Below are positions 44,793 through 54,058 of a DNA stretch of 64,000 nt, piece after piece (position 1 is the stretch's first letter; each line of letters starts with the position of its first letter). The stretch is from Bacteroidota bacterium (GTDB lineage: Bacteria > Bacteroidota > Bacteroidia > UKL13-3): contig JAIYAT010000017.1 in assembly GCA_027488905.1 (NCBI GenBank), positions 1 to 64,000 on the forward strand, in the 5' to 3' direction. The notes beneath the pieces were generated by a model, which did no database searches, was not told the origin of the DNA, and was given only the letters and a program-made list of their open reading frames with translations. The translations under genes were made by a program, and so were the position numbers.

Positions 44793-47384
44793 TTATTTCA
44801 TGTTTCGTAATATTTCCTCTAATTCGGCTTCTGTATGCACCATAACCTCACGCGCTTTGCTGCCTTTGAATGCCCCAACTATTCCCGCTTTTTCTAATTG
44901 GTCAATTAATCTTCCTGCACGATTATACCCTAAATTTAACCTCCTTTGCAATAACGAGGTTGATCCCTGCTGATGAACAACTATAATTTTTGCAGCTTCT
45001 TCAAATAAATCATCTCTGTTGCTGTGGTCAAATCCTTCTCCTCCAATTCCTCCATCATCGCCTTCGGTTTGAATGAGAGGCAATAAATAAGGTTCTCTTC
45101 CTGGTTGATTGCCAATAAAATCAGTGATTTTTTCAACTTCTGGTGTATCCACAAATGCACATTGCAATCTAATTAAGTCATTGCCATTGCTAAACAACAT
45201 GTCTCCTTTTCCAATCAACTGGTCCGCTCCATTGGCATCTAAAATGGTTCTTGAGTCAATTTTTTGCGAAACCCTAAAGGCAACCCTTGCTGGGAAATTG
45301 GCTTTAATGGTACCAGTGATAATATTTACACTTGGCCTTTGTGTGGCTAAAATTAAATGGATTCCAATGGCTCGTGCCAATTGCGCCAGACGCGCTATCG
45401 GATGCTCCACTTCCTTGCCTGCAGTCATCATCAAATCGGCCAACTCATCAATTACTACAACAATATAAGGTAAAAAGCGATGTTGAATCTTATCCGTTGG
45501 TGCCAAACGCCTGCTGATAAATTTAGCATTGTATTCCTTTAGATTTCTTACTTGCGCATCTTTCAACAAATCATATCTATCATCCATCTCCTTACACAAG
45601 GAGTTTAAGGTATGAATTACTAACTTGGTATCCGTAATGATAGCATCTTGGTCTCCAGGTATTTTTGCTAAAAAATGACGCTCAATTGTTTTGTAAATGT
45701 TTAGCTCCACCTTTTTTGGGTCAACCAGAACAAACTTAATTTGCGAGGGATGCTTTTTATAAAGCAAGGAAACTAAAATAGCATTTAACCCCACAGATTT
45801 TCCTTGTCCAGTAGCCCCAGCCATCAATAAATGCGGCATTTTTGCAAGGTCGGCCACAAATACTTCATTCGAAATAGTCTTTCCAAAACCTATTGGCAAA
45901 TCCATTTCTGCATTTACAAACTTCTGACTTGCCAGCACAGATTTCATACTCACCATGGCCGGAACAGAATTTGGCACCTCAATACCAATGGTTCCGCGAC
46001 CTGGAATTGGGGCAATAATTCTAATTCCCAAAGCCGCTAAACTTAAGGCAATATCATCTTCTAAGTTTTTTATTTTGGCAATGCGCACGCCATCTTGCGG
46101 AATTATTTCATACAAGGTTACTGTTGGCCCAATGGTGGCGGAAATTTTCTTGATACCGATTCCATAATTTTTAAGGGTGTCCTCAATCATCCTTGTTTTT
46201 TCTGATAACTCAGCACTTTCTACCTTTCCCTTATTGTCTCCATATTCGTTCAATAAATCGATGGTTGGAAACAAGTAACGACTAAAATCTAATGTGGGAT
46301 CATAAGGCGTATTTAAGTCTGGGATGTGGGCGGTTGCATCCTCTTCAATCAATTCTTCCTCAGGCAAATCTTGAACCTCCAAAACCAAACCACTATCAGT
46401 AGTTAAGGCATTTATTTCAGGTAGTTGTGGTTCTTCTGCTGTGATTAACTCCTCAGGATTGTTAATGTCTAAAATTAAGGTTGAACTTTCTTCTTCTGTG
46501 ACAAATTCTTCAAGCTCAATTTGAGGTTCAGGTTCAAGCTCAATAATTGTCTTTTCTGGTTCTTCCAAGTTCGCTTCTTGGGCAATTATTGGGGTTTGTT
46601 TTAATACAAAATCATCTGCATTTACAGCTATTTCTTCTTCTTCAGTTTCGGTTTGAACCAAATCCAGATTTTCAGAAAGTGGAATTATTTTGTTTGAAGC
46701 TGCAGTATCTGAACTCGCCTTAAATTGTGGTGAATAAAATTCAATATTAAATACCACAACTAGGAATATTAGTAAATAGCTGGCTAAAAGCAATCCAGTC
46801 CCTAAACTTCCTAAAAGCGTTTTAAGGTATAAGTTACCAAAATAGCCAAATGAACCTGCCGCAACTGGAAATAAATCGCCTAAAAGAAAACCTAGCAGTA
46901 ATGAAATCCAAATTCCTCCAAAGAAGCTGTATCTAAGCACCTTGAAAATTGGAATTGGTTCAAGCTTAGCTAAAAGAAGTATGCCAAACAAGAAAAAGTG
47001 TAATACAAAAGCAAATGAAGCAACTCCAAAACCTTTGTAAATGAAAATATAACTTAGCCAAGCTCCAAAAGTTCCTAAAAGGTTTGAGGTTAGGTTGGGT
47101 TGATTAAGTTGGACCATCCCAAATGAGGTAGATTGAACCAAACTTTGGTCGTCTTCCCAACTGTTAAAAAAAGAAATACAAGAAATGAAAAGAAGTAAGG
47201 AGAAAAAAATAAAAATAATTCCTGCCGACTTTTGAAAACGTTCATCCAGCAAAAATTTAAAGAATTTGGTTTTTTCATTTGCCTTTTTTTCCTTCTTGGG
47301 ACGTTTTTCGTCTACCTTTTCTTTCTCTGGAAACTCCTCAATTTCACCGAAAATGAGTTTATTTTCTTTTACCTTTTTAGCCAT
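44793..47384 (-). CDS. ftsK: DNA translocase FtsK
   Basis: An 863-residue protein. Four N-terminal membrane helices (about 45-225) anchor it at the division site. A Glu/Pro-rich linker (about 240-370) follows, then the motor: alpha domain, Walker A AGATGQGKSVGLN (about 520), VLVDPKKVELNIY and Walker B YIVVVIDELADLMM. The gamma DNA-reading domain forms the C-terminus (QGSTSLLQRRLNLGYNRAGRLIDQLEKAG..., about 795-863). It pumps DNA during chromosome segregation. The linker is shorter than in E. coli. Confidence 0.94.
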   Translation of the reverse strand: MAKKVKENKLIFGEIEEFPEKEKVDEKRPKKEKKANEKTKFFKFLLDERFQKSAGIIFIFFSLLLFISCISFFNSWEDDQSLVQSTSFGMVQLNQPNLTSNLLGTFGAWLSYIFIYKGFGVASFAFVLHFFLFGILLLAKLEPIPIFKVLRYSFFGGIWISLLLGFLLGDLFPVAAGSFGYFGNLYLKTLLGSLGTGLLLASYLLIFLVVVFNIEFYSPQFKASSDTAASNKIIPLSENLDLVQTETEEEEIAVNADDFVLKQTPIIAQEANLEEPEKTIIELEPEPQIELEEFVTEEESSTLILDINNPEELITAEEPQLPEINALTTDSGLVLEVQDLPEEELIEEDATAHIPDLNTPYDPTLDFSRYLFPTIDLLNEYGDNKGKVESAELSEKTRMIEDTLKNYGIGIKKISATIGPTVTLYEIIPQDGVRIAKIKNLEDDIALSLAALGIRIIAPIPGRGTIGIEVPNSVPAMVSMKSVLASQKFVNAEMDLPIGFGKTISNEVFVADLAKMPHLLMAGATGQGKSVGLNAILVSLLYKKHPSQIKFVLVDPKKVELNIYKTIERHFLAKIPGDQDAIITDTKLVIHTLNSLCKEMDDRYDLLKDAQVRNLKEYNAKFISRRLAPTDKIQHRFLPYIVVVIDELADLMMTAGKEVEHPIARLAQLARAIGIHLILATQRPSVNIITGTIKANFPARVAFRVSQKIDSRTILDANGADQLIGKGDMLFSNGNDLIRLQCAFVDTPEVEKITDFIGNQPGREPYLLPLIQTEGDDGGIGGEGFDHSNRDDLFEEAAKIIVVHQQGSTSLLQRRLNLGYNRAGRLIDQLEKAGIVGAFKGSKAREVMVHTEAELEEILRNMK
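46650..46661 (+). repeat. Iterated 12-mer, copy 8
   Basis: Exact copy in the ftsK linker, read on the coding strand as Leu-Val-Gln-Thr, in a part of the protein with little sequence constraint. Confidence 0.8.
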
Positions 47385-47527
47385 CTTATTATAGTAACGA
47401 AACTAACATCTTATTTTGATTAGCGATTGCTTTTTTTTGAACCAATTCACAAGTCAAATGAGTTTGTTCTATTTTAAAAAACAAATCCAATGAAATGGAT
47501 TATATTCGGGCAAATTTTCTAACAAAG

Positions 47528-48064
47528 ATGAACGAAGTTGCTGTAGTGTTTTTAGAGATTACAAAGTATCTCATTCCCGCATTAATTGTATTTATTATTA
47601 CCTATTACCAATTTAAAACTTTTTTTGAATCTGAATACCAAAAGAGGGCATTAGATTTAAAATCAGAACAACTTAAAACCATGCAACCTTTGCGTTTGCA
47701 AGCGTATGAAAGATGTATTCTATTAATGGAAAGAATGAACCCAGAAAGTCTTGTGATGAGAACTCATAAACCAGGAATAAGCGCTTCACAACTTAAATTA
47801 GAATTGATTGCTGCTATCAATTCAGAGTTTAATCATAATTTATCTCAACAACTGTATGTTTCGGCGCAAGCTTGGCAAGTAATAAGGGTAGTAAAGGAAG
47901 AAACCATTAATTTAATCAATACTGCCTATTCAGATTTGGGTCCAAGTGCAGTAGGCCTCGATTTAAGCAAAGCAATTTTTGAGCAACTAATTAAAATTGA
48001 AGTCATACCAAGTACCAAAGCACTTAATTTTATAAAGAAGGAATTTGATTTGGTTTTTGGGTAA
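47528..48064 (+). CDS. Conserved membrane-anchored protein (DUF7935-like)
   Basis: A 178-residue protein with one N-terminal helix (FLEITKYLIPALIVFIITYYQF) and a cytoplasmic alpha-helical region containing QPLRLQAYERCILLMERMNPESLVMR, a sequence typical of a conserved Bacteroidota family. Function unknown. It precedes the mutase gene by 12 bases and is conserved in that setting. ATG 47528 is chosen because the helix starts a few residues later and a weak -7 box (TATATTCG) lies at 47501-47508; ATG 47495 would place that box inside the gene. Confidence 0.65.
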   Translation: MNEVAVVFLEITKYLIPALIVFIITYYQFKTFFESEYQKRALDLKSEQLKTMQPLRLQAYERCILLMERMNPESLVMRTHKPGISASQLKLELIAAINSEFNHNLSQQLYVSAQAWQVIRVVKEETINLINTAYSDLGPSAVGLDLSKAIFEQLIKIEVIPSTKALNFIKKEFDLVFG

Positions 48065-48076
48065 ACCTTAAGTAAG

Positions 48077-49627
48077 ATGAGCGAAAAAAAATTCACCACA
48101 GATGCTGGTATAGCAATCAAAGAATTATATACTGGAAAAGCTGACGCCGAATTGCCTGGAGAATTTCCTTATACAAGAGGAGTTCAAAAAGACATGTATC
48201 GCGGAAGACTTTGGACTATGAGGCAATATGCCGGATTTAGCACGGCAGAAGAAAGTAATAAAAGATATAAGTACTTATTAGCCAATGGCACCATGGGTTT
48301 AAGTGTTGCCTTTGATTTGCCTACGCAAATTGGGTATGATTCAGACCATGCGATGAGTGAAGGTGAAGTTGGTAAAGTAGGCGTTGCCATTGATTCAATC
48401 AAAGACATGGAAGTGCTTTTTGATGGGATAGATTTGGAAAAGATAACTACCTCTATGACCATCAATGCAACTGCTTCAACCTTGCTTGCATTTTACATCG
48501 CATTGGCCAAAAAGCAGGGTGCTGACATTAAGAAAATTTCAGGAACCATTCAGAATGATATCTTAAAAGAATATGCAGCTAGAGGAACTTATATTTATCC
48601 GCCAAAGCCAAGCATGCGCATCATCACAGATATTTTTGAGTATTGCAGTACCGAAGTGCCTAAGTGGAATACCATTTCTATCAGCGGATATCATATCAGA
48701 GAAGCAGGTTCTACCGCAGTGCAAGAAATTGCATTTACGCTTGCCAATGCAAAAGCTTATTTGCAAGCCGCAATAGAAAAGGGGATGGATATAAATGTGT
48801 TTGGACAGCGACTTTCATTTTTCTTTAATGCACATAATAACTTCTTTGAAGAGATTGCCAAGTTTAGAGCAGCACGCAGAATGTGGGCACAGATTACAAA
48901 GGAAATGGGCGCAACTAATCCTAAGGCAATGATGCTAAGGTTTCATACCCAAACTGGTGGCGCCACTTTACAAGCGCAACAACCAGAGAATAATATTATG
49001 CGGGTTACCTTGCAAGCCTTAGCAGCTGTGATGGGTGGCACGCAAAGCCTTCATACCAATGGATTTGATGAGGCATTAAGTTTACCAACAGAAGCCGCTG
49101 CAAGAACCGCCCTTAGAACTCAACAAATTATTGCTTATGAAAGTGGAGTTGTGGATACAGTTGACCCAATGGGAGGTTCTTATTTTGTTGAGGAACTTAC
49201 CGATACCATAGAAAAATTAGCATGGGAATACATGCATAAAATTGAAGCCATGGGCGGCGCAGTAAGTTCAATTGAGCAAGGATATATGCAAAAAGAAATT
49301 GCAGATGCGGCTTACCGTTACCAAAAGGACATTGAACACGGTGATAAAATTATTGTAGGCGTAAACAAGTTTTCGCTTGAAAAAGAAGTAATGCCTCCGT
49401 TGTTTAAGGTTAACGATAGCATACGCTTGGATCAAACCGAAAAATTAAAACAACTGCGAAGCGAAAGGGATGCAGGTTTAGTAGCTGATTCTTTTGTAGC
49501 CTTAGAAAGTGCAGCAAAAGAGGGTAGGAATTTAATGCCACATATCATTGAGGCGGTAGAAAGAAATCTTACGCTAGGAGAAATTGCCGATACATTTAGA
49601 AATGTTTTTGGCGAATACAGAGCATAA
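48077..49627 (+). CDS. Methylmalonyl-CoA mutase-family large subunit (barrel only)
   Basis: A 516-residue protein covering the acyl-CoA-binding TIM barrel of B12-dependent mutases: [35 protein letters not shown]-type region, [28 protein letters not shown] and [14 protein letters not shown]. It stops near the end of the barrel ([10 protein letters not shown]), so the cobalamin-binding domain is absent and must come from another gene, as in isobutyryl-CoA mutase or two-part methylmalonyl-CoA mutases. The substrate cannot be fixed by sequence reading. It has tight spacing to the genes on both sides. Confidence 0.88.
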   Translation: MSEKKFTTDAGIAIKELYTGKADAELPGEFPYTRGVQKDMYRGRLWTMRQYAGFSTAEESNKRYKYLLANGTMGLSVAFDLPTQIGYDSDHAMSEGEVGKVGVAIDSIKDMEVLFDGIDLEKITTSMTINATASTLLAFYIALAKKQGADIKKISGTIQNDILKEYAARGTYIYPPKPSMRIITDIFEYCSTEVPKWNTISISGYHIREAGSTAVQEIAFTLANAKAYLQAAIEKGMDINVFGQRLSFFFNAHNNFFEEIAKFRAARRMWAQITKEMGATNPKAMMLRFHTQTGGATLQAQQPENNIMRVTLQALAAVMGGTQSLHTNGFDEALSLPTEAAARTALRTQQIIAYESGVVDTVDPMGGSYFVEELTDTIEKLAWEYMHKIEAMGGAVSSIEQGYMQKEIADAAYRYQKDIEHGDKIIVGVNKFSLEKEVMPPLFKVNDSIRLDQTEKLKQLRSERDAGLVADSFVALESAAKEGRNLMPHIIEAVERNLTLGEIADTFRNVFGEYRA

Positions 49628-49628
49628 T

Positions 49629-50363
49629 ATGAAAAAGTTATTTCTAATACTTGTTGTTGCGTTTGCAGCTTGCCACTCTCAACAGCAGGTGGCAAGTGTT
49701 CAATCTGAATTTTATCGGATTCACAGGGACTCCATTAAGCCAGATGAACGTATTTTAAAAACCATTGCTCCTTATAAAAACAAATTGGATAGTTTAATGA
49801 ATGTTGAACTCATTCTTGCAGAAGGAGATTTTTCTAAGTCCCAACCAGAAGGAAGTCTTGGAAACATGGTTTGTGATGTTTTGATGCAATATGCCAAAAG
49901 TAAAAACTTGCAAGCAGATTTATGTTTGATGAATAATGGTGGCCTTAGAATTCCTGTTATCTATAAAGGACAAGTTTCTGTAAGGACAGTTTATGAGTTA
50001 ATGCCTTTTGAAAATCAATTAGTATTGGTGAAAATTAAAGGGAGCAAGTTCAAAGAATTAATGCAAATGCTTGCATCCTCTGGAGGTGCGCCTGTTGCGG
50101 GAATTAATTTAGTAATTCAAGATAATGCAATTCAATCACTTTTGGTTCAAGGCCAACCTTTTGACGAGCAAAAAGAGTATTGGGTTTTAACAAGTGATTA
50201 TCTTGCCAATGGCGGAGATAAGTATGATGCGTTAAAAAATCCAATTGAACGTATTGACTTAAATTTATTGCTTAGAGATGTTCTCATTGAAACACTCTAT
50301 AAAATGGATACGGATGGTGCACATTTAATACCTGTAATTGATGGCAGAATTAGAAAAAACTAG
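49629..50363 (+). CDS. 5'-nucleotidase C-terminal domain lipoprotein
   Basis: A 244-residue protein with a lipobox (VVAFAACHSQ) and one 5'-nucleotidase C-terminal domain: EGSLGNMVCDVLMQYA, LMNNGGLRIPVIYKGQVSVRTVYELMPFENQLV and LTSDYLANGGDKYDAL. This domain binds the nucleoside part of the substrate. The metallophosphatase half is encoded by the next gene, which overlaps by 23 bases, so the two probably act as one enzyme. It is placed on the membrane by its lipid anchor. ATG 49629 is one base after the mutase stop. Confidence 0.85.
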   Translation: MKKLFLILVVAFAACHSQQQVASVQSEFYRIHRDSIKPDERILKTIAPYKNKLDSLMNVELILAEGDFSKSQPEGSLGNMVCDVLMQYAKSKNLQADLCLMNNGGLRIPVIYKGQVSVRTVYELMPFENQLVLVKIKGSKFKELMQMLASSGGAPVAGINLVIQDNAIQSLLVQGQPFDEQKEYWVLTSDYLANGGDKYDALKNPIERIDLNLLLRDVLIETLYKMDTDGAHLIPVIDGRIRKN

Positions 50364-51294
50364 AAGACGAGAGTTTATCCAAAAAACCATTTACCTTGTG
50401 GGTTTTGGAGCCTTAGCCAATACTCCCTTAAAATTATTGGCTAAAGAAAGTCCAAGAGAATCATTGTTAGTGCTGCACACCAATGATTGGCATAGCAGAA
50501 TTGAGCCATTTCCAGAAATAGATAAACAAAATGGAGGAATGGGTGGCGCAGCCTACCGCGCAGCGCTAATAAAATCTATACGCGACAAGGAAGGGGAGGT
50601 TTTGCTTTTAGATTCAGGTGATATCTTTCAAGGTACTCCTTATTTTAATTTTTATGGAGGTGAGCTAGAATATAAACTAATGTCGGCCATGGGTTATGAT
50701 TGCGTTACTTTAGGTAACCACGACCTAGATAATGGAATTGATGGAATTGTGAAACAATTGCCCCATGCCCAATTTAAATTTGTAAATGCCAATTACTCCT
50801 TTAAAAATACAGCTTTGGAAGGATTTGTTAAGCCCTATTCAATTTTTAAAAAGAAAGGTCTCAAAATTGGCGTTTTTGGACTGGGAATTGAGTTGCAAGG
50901 GTTAGTGCCTGAGAAACTTTTTGGAAACATTGTATATAATGACCCAATTGAAGCTGCAAATAAAACGGCTGAGCATTTAAAGTTAGTTGAGCATTGCGAT
51001 GTGATTATTTGTTTGTCACATTTGGGGTACAAATACAATAATAATAAAGTGAGTGATTTAGTGCTAGCAGAGAAAACAAAACACATTGATATAATACTTG
51101 GAGGACATACACATACTTTTTTAAATGAGCCCGCTCTTGCTAAGAATCTTATCAACAAAAATGTAATGGTTAATCAAGTAGGCTGGGCTGGGTTACGTTT
51201 AGGTGCCATTCGCATAACTTTTGAGCCATTTATTAACACAAATATAGCTGTTCGTCTTAAGGGTGAACAGTCAATAAGCATTGAAGAAATTTGA
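50341..51294 (+). CDS. 5'-nucleotidase metallophosphatase domain (Tat-exported)
   Basis: A 317-residue calcineurin-like phosphatase. The N-terminus, TRRREFIQKTIYLVGFGALA, looks like a twin-arginine export signal. Metal-binding motifs are LHTNDWHSRIEP (about 46), LLLDSGDIFQGTP (about 83), VTLGNHDLDNG (about 118) and LSHLGY plus LGGHTHTF (about 250), as in UshA-type enzymes. The C-terminal nucleotidase domain is in the preceding gene, so order is reversed relative to the single-chain protein. Start ATG 50341 follows from the Tat signal. Confidence 0.87.
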   Translation: MAELEKTRRREFIQKTIYLVGFGALANTPLKLLAKESPRESLLVLHTNDWHSRIEPFPEIDKQNGGMGGAAYRAALIKSIRDKEGEVLLLDSGDIFQGTPYFNFYGGELEYKLMSAMGYDCVTLGNHDLDNGIDGIVKQLPHAQFKFVNANYSFKNTALEGFVKPYSIFKKKGLKIGVFGLGIELQGLVPEKLFGNIVYNDPIEAANKTAEHLKLVEHCDVIICLSHLGYKYNNNKVSDLVLAEKTKHIDIILGGHTHTFLNEPALAKNLINKNVMVNQVGWAGLRLGAIRITFEPFINTNIAVRLKGEQSISIEEI

Positions 51295-51442
51295 TTTGTT
51301 AATAAATTGTTTCGTCTGTTGAGTGCTGATTTTATTGGTTGTTTCGGCTATTATGAAGAAATTCTTATGAAAATCGTTACATGGTTTTTAGCAATCAAAA
51401 AAATTTTTTTTCAAACAAAAAAAATTTCTGTTAGAAATCAGT

Positions 51443-51460
51443 GGGTAAAATGTTTTACCC
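51443..51460. promoter_or_regulatory. Palindrome upstream of dnaA
   Basis: GGGTAAAATGTTTTACCC, an 18-base inverted repeat (8-base arms, TG centre), 87 bases before the dnaA ATG. An AT-rich stretch with A-runs and T-runs precedes it (51396-51425). It could be an operator of dnaA or part of a replication-control site; no DnaA box (TTATCCACA type) is visible nearby. Confidence 0.4.
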
Positions 51461-51534
51461 CCAGTTTTTCAATTTACGATTGTTGAAAATGTTTTGTAGT
51501 GTGAACTTTTTTAGTCATTTTCACGAACGCAATT

Positions 51535-51539
51535 GGAGG
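51535..51539 (+). promoter_or_regulatory. Shine-Dalgarno site of dnaA
   Basis: GGAGG, 7 bases before ATG 51547. Such sites are rare in this phylum and hardly seen elsewhere in the window, so it stands out and fixes the dnaA start. Confidence 0.6.
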
Positions 51540-51546
51540 CAAAGAA

Positions 51547-52986
51547 ATGACTGAAAAAACATGTGAATCTGTTTGGAATAGTATCCTAAAATTAATTCAA
51601 GACAACGTACCCGCACAAAGCTTTAAAACTTGGTTCGAACCTATTAGGCCAATTAAATTAGATAATAAAGTGCTTACCATTCAGGTACCTAGCCAGTTTT
51701 TTTATGAGTGGTTGGAAGAGCATTATGTTAGTTTGCTAAAGAAAACGCTTAAACAAGAATTAGGGGTAGGCGCCAGGCTTGAATACAATATCATAGTTGA
51801 GAATGGTACAAGTACTTCAAATCCGTATATTGTTAATATTCCTGGTAGCACTAGTTCTAGGTCAGAATTACAGCAAACTGCAACCCATGGCATCAATCTA
51901 AATCCAAGTATTAGAAATCCATTTATTATCCCTGGGATTAAAAAGGTTAATATTGATAGTAACCTTAACCCAAATTGCACTTTCGAAAATTTTATTGAAG
52001 GCGATTGCAATAGATTGGCAAGAAGCGCAGGTTTAGCTGTTGCTAATAAACCTGGTGGCACTTCTTTTAATCCACTAATGATTTTTAGCGAAACAGGGTT
52101 AGGTAAAACCCATTTGGTGCACGCAATCGGTAATATGATAAAGCAAAGCAGCAAGAATAAGGTTGTTTTGTACGTACCTGTTGAGAAATTCATTAACCAA
52201 TTTGTAGACGCCATTAGAAATAACTCTAACCAGGATTTCATCAACTACTACCAGCAAATTGATGTGTTAATTGTTGATGATGTTCAGTTTTTAGAAAATA
52301 AACAAAAAACGCAGGAAATTTTCTTTACCATTTTTAATCATTTACATCAATTAGGCAAGCAAATCATCCTTACAAGTGACAGAGCGCCTAAGGACCTAAA
52401 AGGCATGGATGAGCGTCTTTTAAGTAGGTTTAAATGGGGACTTTCTGCAGATTTGCAAACTCCTGATTTCGAAACACGCATGGCCATTCTTGAGCATATG
52501 ATGTACAATGATGGAATTACCTTAAATAAAGAAGTTGTTGAATATGTTTCTCACAACATCAATAGTAATGTAAGAGAATTGCAAGGAGCTTTGGTTAGTT
52601 TGTTGGCGCAGGCAAGCCTAAACAGAAAAGAAGTTAATCTAGAACTGGCTAAACAAATTCTCAAAAACTTTGTGAAAAATAATACCAGAGAGATTTCAAT
52701 TGAGTATATACAAAAATTGGTTTGCGATTATTTTACAATTCCAGTAGAGCAGGTAAAGTCTAAAACACGTAAGCGCGAAATTGTTCAAGCCCGTCAAATT
52801 TCTATGTACTATGCCAAGGACCTTACCAAGTCGAGTTTAAAAACCATTGGAATGCATTTTGGTGGGAGAGACCATTCAACTGTAATTCATGCCTGTCAAA
52901 CGGTAAACGACCTTATGGAAACAGACAAAAAGTTTAAGGCGGATATTGATGAAATTGCAAAGCGCATTAAAATGAATTTAGTGTAA
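51547..52986 (+). CDS. dnaA: Chromosomal replication initiator DnaA
   Basis: A 479-residue initiator. Domain I (1-85) includes WFEPIRPIKLDNKVLTIQVPS; domain II is a linker of about 55 residues. Domain III is AAA+: Walker A ETGLGKTHLVHAIGN (about 180), Walker B LIVDDVQFLEN (about 240), then SDRAPKDLKGMDERLLSRF and REQLQGAL-like sensor region. Domain IV binds DNA with GMHFGGRDHSTVIHA (about 440), the family signature. It binds oriC and opens DNA. Length is normal. It has no replication partner (dnaN, gyrB) beside it, as is common in Bacteroidota. Confidence 0.96.
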   Translation: MTEKTCESVWNSILKLIQDNVPAQSFKTWFEPIRPIKLDNKVLTIQVPSQFFYEWLEEHYVSLLKKTLKQELGVGARLEYNIIVENGTSTSNPYIVNIPGSTSSRSELQQTATHGINLNPSIRNPFIIPGIKKVNIDSNLNPNCTFENFIEGDCNRLARSAGLAVANKPGGTSFNPLMIFSETGLGKTHLVHAIGNMIKQSSKNKVVLYVPVEKFINQFVDAIRNNSNQDFINYYQQIDVLIVDDVQFLENKQKTQEIFFTIFNHLHQLGKQIILTSDRAPKDLKGMDERLLSRFKWGLSADLQTPDFETRMAILEHMMYNDGITLNKEVVEYVSHNINSNVRELQGALVSLLAQASLNRKEVNLELAKQILKNFVKNNTREISIEYIQKLVCDYFTIPVEQVKSKTRKREIVQARQISMYYAKDLTKSSLKTIGMHFGGRDHSTVIHACQTVNDLMETDKKFKADIDEIAKRIKMNLV

Positions 52987-53025
52987 GAATTTGCTATTAT
53001 TGGGTAAATCAATAAATTTATACCC

Positions 53026-54018
53026 ATGAAGCCAAACCAACTTTTGTTAATGCTAAGCCTTGTATTTTTAGCATTAACTAACTTAAATGCTCAAAGGAAT
53101 TACTTTGTATTTGATACTACCAATTATTGGGTAAGTTCAAACCTTAGTTTACATGCCTCCAAATACAGGCTGTATGCAACTAAAAGCAATACCACCCAGT
53201 TGCTCAAAGATTTTAAAGGTAAGGATACAAATTACTATATTAGGGATGTTGACTTTTTTGATGAAAACCATTTTTTGGTTTTAATTGGAAGAAAAACCAT
53301 TGGTTTTCCAACAGAACTTTTCGTCACCAAAGATGCAGGCCAAACTTGGGCGCTTGATACCTCTTTTTTTACAGTTTCAGAGCATAAAAGTCTTAATCAG
53401 GTGCAAGTGTTAGGTGGAGATACACTATTGCTTTTTGATGGCTATTACCAAAGTGATGTCTTGCGTTCGTTTGATAAAGGCAAAACATGGCAAAAATGGA
53501 TTAGTTCTATCATTGCCCATTACTTTCAGGTTCATTATTGCCAAAAAACATCGCGCTATTATATGATTGGTTTGCCTGGAGATGCTTTTACTAGTGTTAG
53601 CTTTGAGATTCCAGATTCTATTTGGAAAACGATTAATTTAAATTGGTATAGTGGCTGTCATAATGCGAAACCTTGGTGTCACCGTGTTTTATATGGTGCT
53701 AATATTTGGCAAACAGACTTTATCAATGCTCACAAAATGTATATCGATAGTATTTGTGAGCAGATTAGTACCTCTGTGCCAGAGAAAGAACTAGGTTCAA
53801 ACCGAAAAATTTTAGTTTACCCAAACCCTTCAAAAGGCAATGTTACAATACCATCTTGGAAAAATGAAACCATTGAATGCTATTCCATTGATGGTGTGTT
53901 TTTAGGTTCAAACCAAACTGATGAAAATGGAAATTTGACAATGAAAAATTTGGCATCAGGGATTTACATTCTCAATTGTCATGGCAAAAGTCTTAAAATT
54001 GTAATAGAGGCAAATTAA
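53026..54018 (+). CDS. T9SS-sorted exported protein with BNR-like repeats
   Basis: A 330-residue protein with signal peptide (LLLMLSLVFLALTNLNAQ). Two Asp-box (BNR) motifs are visible, KDAGQTWALD (about 102) and FDKGKTWQKW (about 148), typical of beta-propeller blades. The C-terminal T9SS type A domain starts ILVYPNPSKGNV (about 263). The protein is short for a full propeller, so it may be a truncated or minimal form. An imperfect inverted repeat (GGGTA near 53002, TACCC near 53021) immediately precedes the ATG. Confidence 0.75.
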   Translation: MKPNQLLLMLSLVFLALTNLNAQRNYFVFDTTNYWVSSNLSLHASKYRLYATKSNTTQLLKDFKGKDTNYYIRDVDFFDENHFLVLIGRKTIGFPTELFVTKDAGQTWALDTSFFTVSEHKSLNQVQVLGGDTLLLFDGYYQSDVLRSFDKGKTWQKWISSIIAHYFQVHYCQKTSRYYMIGLPGDAFTSVSFEIPDSIWKTINLNWYSGCHNAKPWCHRVLYGANIWQTDFINAHKMYIDSICEQISTSVPEKELGSNRKILVYPNPSKGNVTIPSWKNETIECYSIDGVFLGSNQTDENGNLTMKNLASGIYILNCHGKSLKIVIEAN

Positions 54019-54058
54019 ATATCATTTCAAGATTCTCTTCTAAACATTTATATTATTT

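Noticed and set aside
45109-45468. Open frame of 119 codons antisense to ftsK
   Set aside because: It mirrors the conserved motor region on the opposite strand, has no family resemblance and no start signal.
51295-51546. Replication origin next to dnaA
   Set aside because: No DnaA boxes of the TTATCCACA type were found and neighbouring genes do not show a clear orientation switch; kept only as a structured region.
51723-52244. Open frame of 173 codons antisense to dnaA
   Set aside because: Overlaps the conserved AAA+ domain entirely; dnaA is certain.
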